Positions 45,792-57,400 of a stretch of 64,000 nt of DNA are shown piece by piece. The position numbers were made by a program, and so were the translations under genes. The notes below the pieces were generated by a model. It searched no databases. It saw only the letters and a program-made list of their open reading frames with translations, and was not told the origin of the DNA. The stretch comes from Mycobacteroides chelonae CCUG 47445. GTDB lineage: Bacteria > Actinomycetota > Actinomycetes > Mycobacteriales > Mycobacteriaceae. How positions within the stretch are numbered: the stretch's first letter is position 1; every line of letters starts with the position of its first letter. Where the stretch lies: assembly GCF_001632805.1 (NCBI RefSeq), contig NZ_CP007220.1, positions 2,790,001-2,854,000 of the forward strand, written 5' to 3'.

Positions 45792-46325
45792 TCAGCAGAA
45801 CATGTCGTCAATGCGTCGCCGAGACGACTCCCCGGCCGCACCCGCTCGTTCCAGACGGCGTAAGACCAGACCCGCGAAACATTCTGCATCGATTTCCTCA
45901 TCGGGCCACGCGCGGGTTTCGTCACACGATCGCTGCAGCATGAAGGCCACCAGATCTACCGAGGCAGCCTCCATGTGCGCTATCGCGTACTCGGTGATCG
46001 CCCGCCCACGGTGACCTAGGACCATATGACCGAGTTCATGAGCAATAGTCCGCTCTCGCGACAACTCCTCTGATCGGACCTTTAGCACGTCCCGGTCCGG
46101 GAAGGACAACCACTGCCCAAAAACCCCGACGGGCAACCGCCCGTCCTCGATCGCAATTGGTCTGCCGCGCTGCAGTCCCCACATCTCGACGAGCGTCATC
46201 AGCGAGGATGTGCCTGCCGGTGCAACAGCGAACACTCCATCGACGGCGGTTCCGATCTCTGCGTTTCTCGACCGGCGTGCAAGCACGCCGAAACGGGGTA
46301 TGCCTAAACCCCGCCGACTATGCAT
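45792..46325 (-). CDS. ImmA/IrrE-type (COG2856) zinc metallopeptidase
   Basis: 177 residues from ATG 46325, chosen because a leaderless promoter lies directly upstream; ATG 46370 would put the promoter inside the gene. Catalytic HELGH (His 96, Glu 97, His 100) and a later Glu in DAECFAGLVL as probable third zinc ligand. The upstream part, LQRGRPIAIEDGRLPVGVFGQWLSF, matches family members paired with MAB_1171c-type proteins. Relatives cleave repressors (ImmA, PprI). No HTH partner is present nearby. It is convergent with the membrane gene, 17 bp between stops. Confidence 0.75.
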   Translation of the reverse strand: MHSRRGLGIPRFGVLARRSRNAEIGTAVDGVFAVAPAGTSSLMTLVEMWGLQRGRPIAIEDGRLPVGVFGQWLSFPDRDVLKVRSEELSRERTIAHELGHMVLGHRGRAITEYAIAHMEAASVDLVAFMLQRSCDETRAWPDEEIDAECFAGLVLRRLERAGAAGESSRRRIDDMFC

Positions 46326-46331
46326 CCGCAG

Positions 46332-46360
46332 AAAATAACAATCCTCGACGCACCCAGCAA
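46332..46360 (-). promoter_or_regulatory. Leaderless promoter of the ImmA/IrrE-type gene
   Basis: Minus strand: -35 TTGCTG (46360-46355), 17-bp spacer, -10 TATTTT (46337-46332), then 6 bases to ATG 46325. This geometry decides the start codon. Confidence 0.6.
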
Positions 46361-46402
46361 GACATGGCATGTCGGCTACGTCCAGACAGAAACCCGGAGA
46401 AC

Positions 46403-47551
46403 TCAGTCCTCCATGAGTGATTCGCCGCGCAGCGCCGCGATAACGTCGGTGGCATGACCGGCGACAATGGGGTCGCCCACACGCTCAGCGGCCGCATGTA
46501 GCGCTACCCATCGCCCCAGCAGCGCGGCATGGGTGGGCGCGGGATTCCCGAAGGCCACAGTCTCGTCGTCGAGATCGACGTCGATGGTGAAGTACTCGTG
46601 AGTGGCCAGCCACACCCACATCAGTCGCGCATCCAGGACGCGCCGCGCGAGCGTCTCGTCATCGGCCAGCCCGGGAGCGATCGACACCACGTCGGAGCGC
46701 CACGCTTCGGTCATCGCATCATCGAGCTCGGCGACTTCCTCACGTTCGGCGGCACCGAGGAACTCCGGGTAGACGGTGAGTGCGTGGGCGATGTCCAGCA
46801 CGATGTCGCGGAATCCGCCCCATTCGTAGTCAAGAATCCGGACACCATGTTCGGTGACGAGGATGTTGTCGGGGGCGACCTCGGAGGGGCTGAAGGCGCG
46901 AACGCCGCCCTTTCCGAAAAGCTCAGCTGTTTGCTGTAAACGAGAAATCAGTGCAGGCGGCACTTCGAGGGCGTACTCGCTTCTCAGGATCTGCTGCAGT
47001 GGGTCGATGGTCTCCGCCCCACCGATGCGCTGCTGCGACGGGTCGACATCTGTCTTCTTCACATCGATGCGCCTGAGCAGCGCAGCAAAGTCACCTTCAC
47101 GCCCCACAGTGGCTACGTGCATCCGCCCTAGGGCTTGCGCCCACGCCATCAGCGCATGGTTGATCGCAGCACGATTACGCTCCGCCAGTAGCTCTGACAT
47201 GGTCGGCGCAGAACCTAGATCGGTAAGCACGATGAGCCGTTCGGCAATGGAGTAGGCAACCAGCTCGGGGCCGGGCCGATGCTTGGCCGTCAACGAGTTT
47301 GCGAACTGATACGACACCACCTCACGGAGCACGGCGGCCTCGGATCCCCCTTCGGGGACCTGCTTGATCACCATGGACTTGGGCAACGCGAAAGGGTTCT
47401 GCACCGCGCGGACCCGAAGGACGATCGCAGGCCCGCTGCCACCGAGATCCTCGGGTTCAGCCAACGTGACGGTTGCCCCCGCGCGCTTGGAGAGCAACTC
47501 CTCGGCTGTGGCGATAACCTGCGCGACGGGGTCTGCCAATAGTGTCGTCAT
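46403..47551 (-). CDS. Phosphotransferase (APH/choline kinase-like) family protein with altered catalytic loop
   Basis: 382 residues, aminoglycoside-phosphotransferase fold. The ATP-binding lysine is plausible in SMVIKQVP, and the metal-binding Asp is seen in RILDYEWGGFRD. The catalytic loop, usually HGDxxxxN, reads PSEVAPDN, so the His is lost and the Asp is replaced by Glu. It may be a weak kinase or a pseudokinase; an antibiotic resistance role is not supported. It is divergent from the TetR operon. Confidence 0.75.
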   Translation of the reverse strand: MTTLLADPVAQVIATAEELLSKRAGATVTLAEPEDLGGSGPAIVLRVRAVQNPFALPKSMVIKQVPEGGSEAAVLREVVSYQFANSLTAKHRPGPELVAYSIAERLIVLTDLGSAPTMSELLAERNRAAINHALMAWAQALGRMHVATVGREGDFAALLRRIDVKKTDVDPSQQRIGGAETIDPLQQILRSEYALEVPPALISRLQQTAELFGKGGVRAFSPSEVAPDNILVTEHGVRILDYEWGGFRDIVLDIAHALTVYPEFLGAAEREEVAELDDAMTEAWRSDVVSIAPGLADDETLARRVLDARLMWVWLATHEYFTIDVDLDDETVAFGNPAPTHAALLGRWVALHAAAERVGDPIVAGHATDVIAALRGESLMED

Positions 47552-47654
47552 TACCGCTTCACCTTACCTCGTCTTTATAAGACTGTGGGGCGGCACACAT
47601 TCCTCCCGGTATTCACCTCCACGCATTTGCCGATCAACGCGATGGGTATCACCC

Positions 47655-47697
47655 TTGCGTGTTCTGACCGATCGGTCTAATTTAAGACCATGCGGTC
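47655..47697 (+). promoter_or_regulatory. Leaderless, operator-embedded promoter of the TetR-glycosyltransferase-c-subunit operon
   Basis: -35 TTGCGT (47655-47660), exactly 17 bp, -10 TAATTT (47678-47683), then 6 bases to ATG 47690. The palindrome GACCGATCGGTC (47666-47677) fills the spacer, and GACCATGCGGTC (47686-47697) contains the start codon. Two copies of GACC-N4-GGTC, 20 bp apart centre to centre, suggest two TetR dimers and autorepression. Confidence 0.75.
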
Positions 47698-48309
47698 TGA
47701 AGAGACGTTGACGTTCACCGAACGGGCCCGACGAGCACAGATAGTGGCCGGGGCCATCGAGGTACTCGCCGGTGTCGGATATCCGCAGACATCGCTGGCG
47801 AAAATCGCCGAGCACGTGGGGGTGGCCAAGAGCGCGGTGCTGTACCACTTCACGTCGAAAACCGAGGTCATCGAATCCGTGATGGTCGATGTCTTTACCC
47901 AGGCGGCCACCGCAATCGTGCCTGCCGTACACACAGAGTCCACCGCGACCGCACGCCTCGCCGCCTACATCAGAGCCAACATCGCGTTCATCGTGAGCAA
48001 TCGGGTAGCCGCGATAGCCCTGTTGGAGATCATCACCGGTTATCGCAGCGCCGACGGCCTCCGATTCGACCAGGCCGCCTCCGGCACAGCGCCGCCCGCA
48101 GAGTTCGCCGCCATGGATCCCGAGGCGATCTTCGTCGACGGCATCGCGACCGGCGAGTTCCAACGGGTATCACCCCGGTTCATGAAGAACGCCTTACGAG
48201 CCGCCCTGGATGGCGCCGTATGGGAGTTGGGCCGCGACGCGGACTACGACGCGATCGGATACGGGGAGCAACTAGTCGACATGTTCACCAAAGCCGTAGG
48301 TGCAGTGCG

Positions 48310-48313
<4 letters not shown>
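47690..48313 (+). CDS. TetR family regulator
   Basis: 207 residues. Helix-turn-helix at about 28-55 (TSLAKIAEHVGVAKSAVLYHFTSKTEVIESV). First gene of a three-gene operon; the TGA overlaps the ATG of the glycosyltransferase by 4 bp (ATGA). Two palindromes at its promoter predict autorepression, relieved by an unknown ligand. Given the downstream genes, the ligand may be a macrolide-like inhibitor (inference). Confidence 0.88.
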
Positions 48314-49831
<1,518 letters not shown>

Positions 49832-50857
49832 TTACGCGGCAGCATCCCCGGCCGCCATGACCACCTCGTGGATCAGACGCATCTTCTCGAGCACCGGACC
49901 GGGCAGCACGAAGGGATACAGGTCATCGCGCCCCATGGAGCGGTTGACCATGTTGAGCGACCAGGCCAGGGGCAGCCACATCTCGATAATGGTGTCGAAT
50001 CCGCTGGGCCCCAAAACCCGGCGATCGAAGGTGCCGCCCGCCGGCGCCAGCGCGAAGGAAGCGGCGGTGTCCAACGTGTCACGGATATGCAGATAGTGCG
50101 CGAAGGTCTCCGCCCAGTCCTCGGCGGGATGCATGGTCGCATAGGAGGAGACGAAATTCGCCTCCCACCCCTCGGGCACACCTTGCTGATAGTGGCGGTC
50201 CAGTGCGGCCTGGTAGTCGGCATCCGCATCACCGAACAGCGCACGGAATCTCTCGGCATAGTCCGCAGATTCCCCGACGAGCCGGTAGTAGAAGTAATGC
50301 CCGATCTCGTGACGGAAATGTCCGAGCAGGGTGCGATACGGCTCATCCATGGAAATGCGAAGCTGCTCGCGATGCACGTCATCGCCCTCGGCCAGATCCA
50401 GGGTGATCACTCCGTTGTGATGTCCCGTCATCACCGGTTCCTGCTCACTGGAAAGCAGATCGAAGGCCAGCCCGAACTCGGTGTCGACATCACGCCCCGT
50501 CACCGGTAGCCGCAGCTCTGCGAGTTCGGCGATGAGCCGGCGCTTGGCCTTCTCCGCCTCCGCGAACGCAGGCAGGGCTGTGCTGTCAGAGTCGTTGGGC
50601 CGGGTGCGCGTGAGCTCACAGGACGCGCATAACGTGCCCGACCCTGTGCCGGACACCAGCCAATTGCATTCGGCCACATGCAGGTTCGCACACAGGCGGT
50701 GATCATAGGAGTCGACGAAACCGGGTCCGTCGTCGTTGGCGATAACCAACAGCGCCTTGTCCTGGAGCGAAAACCCGACATGACTGCCACAGGACAGGCA
50801 CACCGAGTTTTCGAACGCCAGATGCTGACCGCACTGTGGGCAGATGAAGTCACGCAT
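49832..50857 (-). CDS. Zinc-ribbon metallopeptidase of the amidoligase cluster (Rv2568c-like)
   Basis: 341 residues. N-terminal zinc ribbon (CPQC 6-9, CLSC 20-23, further Cys 64, 77 and 80), then a gluzincin-like catalytic motif HEIGH (183-187) in HFRHEIGHYFYYRL. It belongs to the putative zinc-binding metallopeptidase family (Peptidase_Mx). Overlaps the transglutaminase gene by 8 bp. The ATG at 50857 (MRDFICPQCG) begins the ribbon. It stops one base from the convergent c-subunit gene. Confidence 0.85.
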   Translation of the reverse strand: MRDFICPQCGQHLAFENSVCLSCGSHVGFSLQDKALLVIANDDGPGFVDSYDHRLCANLHVAECNWLVSGTGSGTLCASCELTRTRPNDSDSTALPAFAEAEKAKRRLIAELAELRLPVTGRDVDTEFGLAFDLLSSEQEPVMTGHHNGVITLDLAEGDDVHREQLRISMDEPYRTLLGHFRHEIGHYFYYRLVGESADYAERFRALFGDADADYQAALDRHYQQGVPEGWEANFVSSYATMHPAEDWAETFAHYLHIRDTLDTAASFALAPAGGTFDRRVLGPSGFDTIIEMWLPLAWSLNMVNRSMGRDDLYPFVLPGPVLEKMRLIHEVVMAAGDAAA

Positions 50858-51779
50858 GCGCGGGGCTCTCCTCACACGGTGCGACGTCCACCGACACTTT
50901 GATCGTGCTGCTTTCGGAGTCGGTGTAGATGATGCCGCGCAGAGGCGGTACGTCGGCGTAATCGCGACCCCACGCGACGGTGACGTACCGCTCGTCAGCG
51001 ACGGTGTCATTCGTCGGGTCGAACGCGACCCATCCGTCGGGCGGAACCCACACCGCCGCCCAGGCATGGGTGGCGTCGGCGCCGACGAGGCGGGGCTGTC
51101 CCGGCGGCGGATTCGTCGCCAGGTACCCCGATACGTAACGTGCCGCGAGTCCCTGGGTGCGCAGCGCGGTCACCGCCATGCGCGCGAAATCCTGACAGAC
51201 GCCTTCCCCCGCGGCCAGCACCTCGCTGACCTTGGTGGAAATGGTGGTGGATCCCGACCGGTACTGGAAATCGCGATAGATGCGGCCCATCAAGTCCACG
51301 ACGGCCTCCCCGAGCGGCCGTCCCGTCGTGAAACTCACTGCGGCGTAGGCCTCTACGTCTTCGGTGATCTCTGGAGGCACCAAATCCAGCACGAACTCGG
51401 TGGCCAGCGCACCCGCCCCCGACGATTCCGCGTATGCCGGACGGGCCAGCTCCCATGCCTGCTCCCACCCCGCGCCGGGTGGCGACGGGGCACTGACGTC
51501 GACGATGGACCGGGCAGTCACGCTGAGCTCGCGGTGTGGCGTGGTGACGTGGAAGTACGAACTGAGGTTCCCGTAGAGGTCTCTACCGGTGGAACTGTCA
51601 GAGGGTTCCGGTTCGACGATCAGCTCGTTCGATTCGCAACGCTGCCAATCGGTGTCACGCGGCGTGAGATAGCCACGGCCATAGGAGCTTGTGACATCGT
51701 CGGAGTATTGGTACAGGGTGCGGTGCGTTACCTGATACCGGACCACCGCTGAGCCGCTTGGGTCAAGACCGTCGGTCAC
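50850..51779 (-). CDS. Transglutaminase-like cysteine protease (Rv2569c-like)
   Basis: 309 residues. N-terminal bacterial transglutaminase domain (RYQVTHRTLYQYSDDV) and a core with Cys 195 in GVCQDFAR, His 238 in DATHAWAAVWVP and Asp 254 in AFDPTND, the Cys-His-Asp triad. The GTG at 51779 overlaps the ATP-grasp gene stop by 4 bp. Such enzymes likely cleave or form isopeptide bonds. Confidence 0.88.
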   Translation of the reverse strand: MTDGLDPSGSAVVRYQVTHRTLYQYSDDVTSSYGRGYLTPRDTDWQRCESNELIVEPEPSDSSTGRDLYGNLSSYFHVTTPHRELSVTARSIVDVSAPSPPGAGWEQAWELARPAYAESSGAGALATEFVLDLVPPEITEDVEAYAAVSFTTGRPLGEAVVDLMGRIYRDFQYRSGSTTISTKVSEVLAAGEGVCQDFARMAVTALRTQGLAARYVSGYLATNPPPGQPRLVGADATHAWAAVWVPPDGWVAFDPTNDTVADERYVTVAWGRDYADVPPLRGIIYTDSESSTIKVSVDVAPCEESPAHA

Positions 51780-54439
51780 GGCAGCCTCCGTGTCGTGTCG
51801 GGTCCCCACAGTGGCTGCATCCCGGTCGGCATGGACAAGTGTGTCCTGGTGACCACGGTGGACAACTCGCGCAATGCCTGATGCACGTTGTCGAGAGTTT
51901 CAGCGAGCGTATCGCGCTGTCCATCCTCACCGGCGGTATCCAGATCGGCCGGATCGATCCGCCGCAACTGCGTCACCAGATCCTCCACTAGCCGCTCGGG
52001 ACGCGAGGTTCCCGAGGCACTCGGCAGCGACTTAAGGTCGGTGCGCAGCGATTCCACCTGATACAGAAGCGATCTCGGGTTCACAGCATCGAACAGCAGC
52101 AGGTCCGCGACCGCCTCCAGGCTGATCTTGCCGCGGGTGCGGCGACGGTACATCACCGAGGACTCGCACGCCACCAGCGTGGATTCAGTGACCGACTGGT
52201 CGGCTGCGCGGCCGCGGACCGTAGTGAGCGTGGAACGCAACAGCGCCGTCAGGCCGAGGCCACGCTCGATGCGCTTTCCGATATCCATGATCGTCCAGCC
52301 GATGTCGTGAACCGTCGACTCCGCCGCCAGGCCGGATAGCGCGAGAAGCCCTGCCAATACTTGCGTTTGGGTGGCGGCGAGCACCGTGTCATCGGCGCGG
52401 GTGGAGTTGCCTCCCGAACGCGTGCTGTCGTCGTACTCGGCCGCCGCCGCGGCAATGGCCCGGTCCATGCCACCGAGCACCATCCAGGTGTCGTTGGACA
52501 TCTGGTCGCGAACCGCACGAGCGGCCAGGCCGAGGCGCTCCACCGATTGGGCCAGGGAACCGACCCGTTCCTTGTCCACCGTCAGCGACCACAATTGGGT
52601 TCCCAAATCTTCGGATCCGGTGTCGGTGCCGGTGATGTCACCGAGCGCCTTGAGCAACACCGGGACGCATTCACTGGCCTCCATGAACTGCCGATACCGA
52701 TACTCGTGGAACCGTTCCCGGGTGACAGACAACAGCCGAACGAGATTCTCGGCACGCTCTCCGTATCGCCCGAGCCAGAATAGATCGGACAACACGCGCG
52801 GCGAGCTGACCGCGTCGGCGCCCGCCAATCGCCCGGCGGGCAGATCCAGCGGCGCGACGGTCAGTGCCCGCTCGGTCTGATCGCGATCCGGCTGCTGGAC
52901 CCAGATATCTTTGGCGGCAAGGCTGTTAAGTGTCGATCCCGAATATCCCGAAGCGGCGACATAACCGAGACCACCGATCATCGGCGCGTACCCACCGCGC
53001 TGCGCAACGGTGAACAGCCGCATGCCGATCGGTGCCGCGGTGAGGGCTCCCGGCCGCAGGTAGGTGGGGGCCACCGAGAGTTCGGGAAGTTCCTGACCGA
53101 CCCAGCGCCAGGGGGCCGCTTCGATACGTGCCCGCAATGTCTGCAATGTCTCCGAGGACTGCAACGGTCCGGTATAGACCTCGTCCGACACTGTTGATTT
53201 GACCAACAGCGTGCCCAGGTTCGCGAGCAGGTGCGATCGCTCCGCATCGACGCCGCCCCACCAGGTCTGGACGCCCGACAACGCGAGCGGCTCGTCAAGC
53301 AGGCGATAGGACAATTCCGGCAGGAAACGGGCCAGGCCCGGGTTTTCCAGTATCCCGCTACCCAGCGAGTTGACGACGGTGACCGCACCCCGGCGCAGCA
53401 CCTCGACCAGGCCGACGACCCCCAGACGCGAGTCTGCCCGCAGGTCCAGCGGATCGGAGTAGCCGGCGTCGACACGGCGCAGCACCACGTCCACGCGGCG
53501 CAGGGTGCCCAGTGACCTCATCCAGAGCTTGCCGTCGCGTACCACCAGATCCGCGGACTCGACCATCGGAAAACCCAGTACCGACGCGAGGTAGGCCTGG
53601 TCGAATGATGTCTCGGAGTGGATGCCTGGGCTGAGCACGACCACCGTCGGATCCTCGACCGATTCGGGAGCGACATCGATGAGCGCCAGGCGCAGCGCCT
53701 GCGCGAAGGATGAGGTCGGCCTTGGCGCAACCTTCTCGTAGAGGTCGGGAGCGGCGTGGGCGACCACACGGCGATCCGCCATCGCATACCCGGCACCCGA
53801 GGGCGCCTGCGTCCAGTCGGCGTTCACCCGGAAGTCTCCGGCGCCCGTGCGGCCGATATCGCATCCGAGCAGAAAGAGCTGATGCCTACCGGGCAGGGCC
53901 ATGCCGTGGGCGGCACGCACGTAACCGGGATGGGCGAAGAGCAGCTGCGGAGGCAACGCGCCGGAACTGATCAGTTCCTGAGGCCCGTAGAGGTCGCTGA
54001 GAACGGCGTCCAGCAGCGTGGCCCGCTGGGTGAGACCAACCTCCAGCACGTTCCAGTCGGCGGGGTCGAGCAACAGCGGAAGCCCATCCAGACGCCACGG
54101 CACCGGATGGGTGGGCGCATCGGGCCCGGACACAGATCCCGGGACGCGCCGGGGATCCATGTAGGTGATGCCGTCACTGTCGACCAGAGTGCGGACACGA
54201 TCCAGCAGACGGTCCAAACCAGGACGGCCGCGTTGCGCGATGGCGTCGGCCAAGTCGGTCCAGGCCGGGCGGACGTCGCCGTCGGGCGCCAGGAACTCGT
54301 CGTACCCTGCCTGACTGCCCCGCCGTCCGACCTCGAACAGTGCTCCCTGGGCGCGAGCGCTGCGGTACTGCGCGATCAGCGGGTTATCGGTCAACGGGTA
54401 GCCGGGTCCGGCGGGAGCCCCCGAAGCAGGTGCTGCCAC
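51776..54439 (-). CDS. Circularly permuted ATP-grasp / alpha-E fusion protein (Rv2567-like)
   Basis: 887 residues. The N-terminal ~500 form a circularly permuted ATP-grasp (former DUF404/DUF407; segments DGLPLLLDPADWNVLEVGLTQR and NSLGSGILENPGLARFLP). Residues from about 520 form an all-alpha alpha-E domain (DUF403; FWLGRYGERAENLVRLL). ATP-grasp enzymes of this type are predicted to ligate a carboxylate to an amine. The substrate is unknown. In other bacteria the two domains are separate proteins; here they are fused as in M. tuberculosis. Confidence 0.88.
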   Translation of the reverse strand: MAAPASGAPAGPGYPLTDNPLIAQYRSARAQGALFEVGRRGSQAGYDEFLAPDGDVRPAWTDLADAIAQRGRPGLDRLLDRVRTLVDSDGITYMDPRRVPGSVSGPDAPTHPVPWRLDGLPLLLDPADWNVLEVGLTQRATLLDAVLSDLYGPQELISSGALPPQLLFAHPGYVRAAHGMALPGRHQLFLLGCDIGRTGAGDFRVNADWTQAPSGAGYAMADRRVVAHAAPDLYEKVAPRPTSSFAQALRLALIDVAPESVEDPTVVVLSPGIHSETSFDQAYLASVLGFPMVESADLVVRDGKLWMRSLGTLRRVDVVLRRVDAGYSDPLDLRADSRLGVVGLVEVLRRGAVTVVNSLGSGILENPGLARFLPELSYRLLDEPLALSGVQTWWGGVDAERSHLLANLGTLLVKSTVSDEVYTGPLQSSETLQTLRARIEAAPWRWVGQELPELSVAPTYLRPGALTAAPIGMRLFTVAQRGGYAPMIGGLGYVAASGYSGSTLNSLAAKDIWVQQPDRDQTERALTVAPLDLPAGRLAGADAVSSPRVLSDLFWLGRYGERAENLVRLLSVTRERFHEYRYRQFMEASECVPVLLKALGDITGTDTGSEDLGTQLWSLTVDKERVGSLAQSVERLGLAARAVRDQMSNDTWMVLGGMDRAIAAAAAEYDDSTRSGGNSTRADDTVLAATQTQVLAGLLALSGLAAESTVHDIGWTIMDIGKRIERGLGLTALLRSTLTTVRGRAADQSVTESTLVACESSVMYRRRTRGKISLEAVADLLLFDAVNPRSLLYQVESLRTDLKSLPSASGTSRPERLVEDLVTQLRRIDPADLDTAGEDGQRDTLAETLDNVHQALRELSTVVTRTHLSMPTGMQPLWGPDTTRRLP

Positions 54440-54469
54440 CGTCGCTACCTTCCTTCCTGTTCCGCTCTC

Positions 54470-57400
54470 TCACCTGCGTCCCACCGTCCTCGCACGGCGT
54501 AAATCCAGGATGCCGGGCGCGACCGCATCGGTGGACATGCGGGCTTGTTTCTCGCGCAAGTCTGACAAATCGACACGACCGGTGGTGTAACCGGTGGCAT
54601 CGAAACGCCGACCGCGGCGTGCTTCGGCCGCCACCGCATTGACCGGAGGATCGTCATACGCACGGCCGCCCGGGTGCGATACGTGGTACGTACAGCCTCC
54701 ACGCGACAGGGCGTTAGCGGTGTCGATGAGCTCGAATCGCAGCGGGTCATCGACGGTGATGCTCGGGTGCAGAGCGCTGGGCGGCTGCCAGGCCCGATAA
54801 CGGACTCCGGCCACCTGCACATCGGGGTTTGCCGTCGAGAGCAGTGGGATGGGCTGACCGTTGCAGGTGATGACGTACCGGGATCGGTCGGCGCCGATGA
54901 CCCGCACCTGCACCCGTTCGATGGAGGAATCCACGTAGCGCGCGGTGCCCCCTGCGGTCGCCTCCTCCCCCAGCACCCGCCACGGTTCGATGGCCCCGCG
55001 CAGTTCAACCTCGATACCGTCGAACACCGCGGTGCCGATCCGTGGGAACCGGAACTCGGTGAAAGGATCGAGCCAGCTGGTCTCGAAAGCTATGCCGTGC
55101 GCGCGCAGATCGGCGGCAACCTGGGCGATATCGTGAATGATGAAGTGTGGCAACAAGTAACGGCCATGAAGGTTTGCGCCGTGTCGTATCAGCGGCGCCC
55201 GCAGGGGTTGTTCCCAGAACTTGGCGACCAGCGCGCGCACCAACAGAGACTGGACCATCGCCATCTGGAAATGCGGAGGCATCTCGAATCCCCGCAGCTC
55301 CAACAGGCCCAGACGCCCGCGCGCACTGTCGGGGCTGTACAGCTTGTCGATGCAGAACTCCGCACGATGGGTGTTCCCGGTGATGTCGGTGAGTAGGTGC
55401 CGCAGCGCCCTGTCCACATGCCACGGCGCGGCGTCCGCAGAGCGGTCGGGGTCAGGCGACGTCGTCAATCTCTCGATCTCCGCGAAGGCGATCTCCAACT
55501 CGTACAGCGCCTCTTCGCGCCCCTCGTCAACACGCGGGGCCTGCGAGGTGGTGCCGACGAATCGTCCCGAGAATAGATACGACAACGCGGGGTGATGCTG
55601 CCAGTAGGTCAGCAGCGAGACCAGCAGATCGGGCCGCCGCAACAACGGCGACGTCGCCGGGGTCCGGCCCCCCAGCGTGATGTGGTTACCCCCTCCGGTC
55701 CCGGTGTGGGTGCCGTCGGTGTCGAACGATTCGGTGGTCAGCCGCGCTTTCCGTGCCTCCTCGTACAACACCTCGAGCTGGTGGGACTGCTCGGCGAAGC
55801 TCCCGGTGGGGGTCACATTGACCTCGATGACCCCGGGGTCGGGAGTCACGCTCATCGCTTCGAGCCGAGGGTCCGGCGGCGGCCCATACCCCTCGATCAC
55901 CAGTGGGCAGGTGGCTGCCGCTTCGATGCGGGTAATGAGATCGACGAAATCGTCGAGGCTCTCCAGGGGCGGTAGGAACAGGTACAGCAGCCCGTCCCGA
56001 ATCTCGGCAACCATGGCCGTGGTGGGTACACCGTCCGCGGGTACTACGGCGGCGTTTCCGGATCGTTGTGCATCGAGTTCGGCTGCAGCGCTGAGCGGAT
56101 CAGCCTCGGCCGAGTGTGGGGCCGGCTTCCAGGAGATGGCGGCCAGTGGGAGCCGCAGACCTGCCGGAGACCGTCCCTCCGTCAGCACGATCCGGCCGCG
56201 CCGCAGTTGCCAGTCGGCGCTTTCCCAGCCGCTGCCGTCCTCCCCGCGGTGCAGTGGCAGCAGATGCGCGGCCGGCCGGGTCACTTGTTCGTCCAGGCGT
56301 GCCAGCAGCCCCGAACGCCGTTCCGCCGAATCCTCCTGCGGCGCTAGGTCATCAGCCGTTGGTACCGGATCTCCCGCCGGACGGCGAACCGACGCTGCCA
56401 ATCGGGTCAACGGGTCCTCGTATGCCGCGCGCACCTGACTCTCGGGCAGCCCGAGATCGCCGGCCAGCGCGAGTAACAACGCACGGTCGGCACCTTCGGG
56501 CGTGGACCATTGCCGGTCCTCGGCCCACGGGTCGGCCAGCAGATCGGGGTCAGACCACAGCGGCTGGCCGTCGCGCCGCCAGTACAAGCCGATCTGCCAC
56601 CGCGGCAAGGGCTCACCCGGATACCACTTTCCCTGACTGCGCTGTACCAAACCGTTTGGGGCCCACAGCGATTTCAGGCGTGCAGTCAGATCTGAGGCAC
56701 GGACCCGCTTGTGAGGTCCATCGGCCGCGGTGTTCCATTCCTCGGCAACCTGGTCATCGACCGAGACGAAGGTCGGCTCTCCGCCCATCGTCAACCCCAC
56801 CCCTGCGCTGTCAAGCCGGACGTCGATCTCCGCACCCAGCGCGGTGACGGCCTCCCACGCCGATGCCGTGTAGGGCAGCGTGACTCGGGGATCCTCATGC
56901 ACACGGGTCACCGTGTTGGAGAAATCGAGCGTGGACTCACACACGTCGGTGGCGCCGGAGATTGCGGCCGATGTCGACGGATGCGGAGTCGCCGAGAGCG
57001 GTATGTGCCCTTCCCCCGCCAGCAGTCCCGATGTGGGGTCCAGACCGACCCACCCCGCGCCGGGGATGTAGACCTCAGCCCAGGCGTGCAGATCGGTGAA
57101 GTCGGCCACCGGACCTGAAGGCCCGTCGATGGCGGCGATATCCGACGTCAGCTGGACCAGGTACCCGGACACGAAGCGAGCGGCAAGACCCTTCTGCCGC
57201 AGAATCGATACCAGTAACCAGGCAGTGTCACGGCAGGAACCGATACCCACCGCCAGCGTGGTGTCGGGGCTCTGGACCCCGGGCTCCAAGCGCACGGCGT
57301 AGCCGACATCCGAGCACAGCGCCTGATTGATGGTGACGAGATAGTCGATGATGCGTGTGTCGGGCGCCATCGTGAAATTGGCCACCCACGCGCGGACCAG

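Noticed and set aside
46326..46370. Longer start of the ImmA/IrrE-type peptidase at ATG 46370
   Set aside because: The extra residues overlie a good -35/-10 pair and have no ribosome binding site; ATG 46325 fits a leaderless start.
46403..47551. Aminoglycoside resistance phosphotransferase
   Set aside because: Fold is right but the catalytic HGD loop is changed; resistance is not supported.
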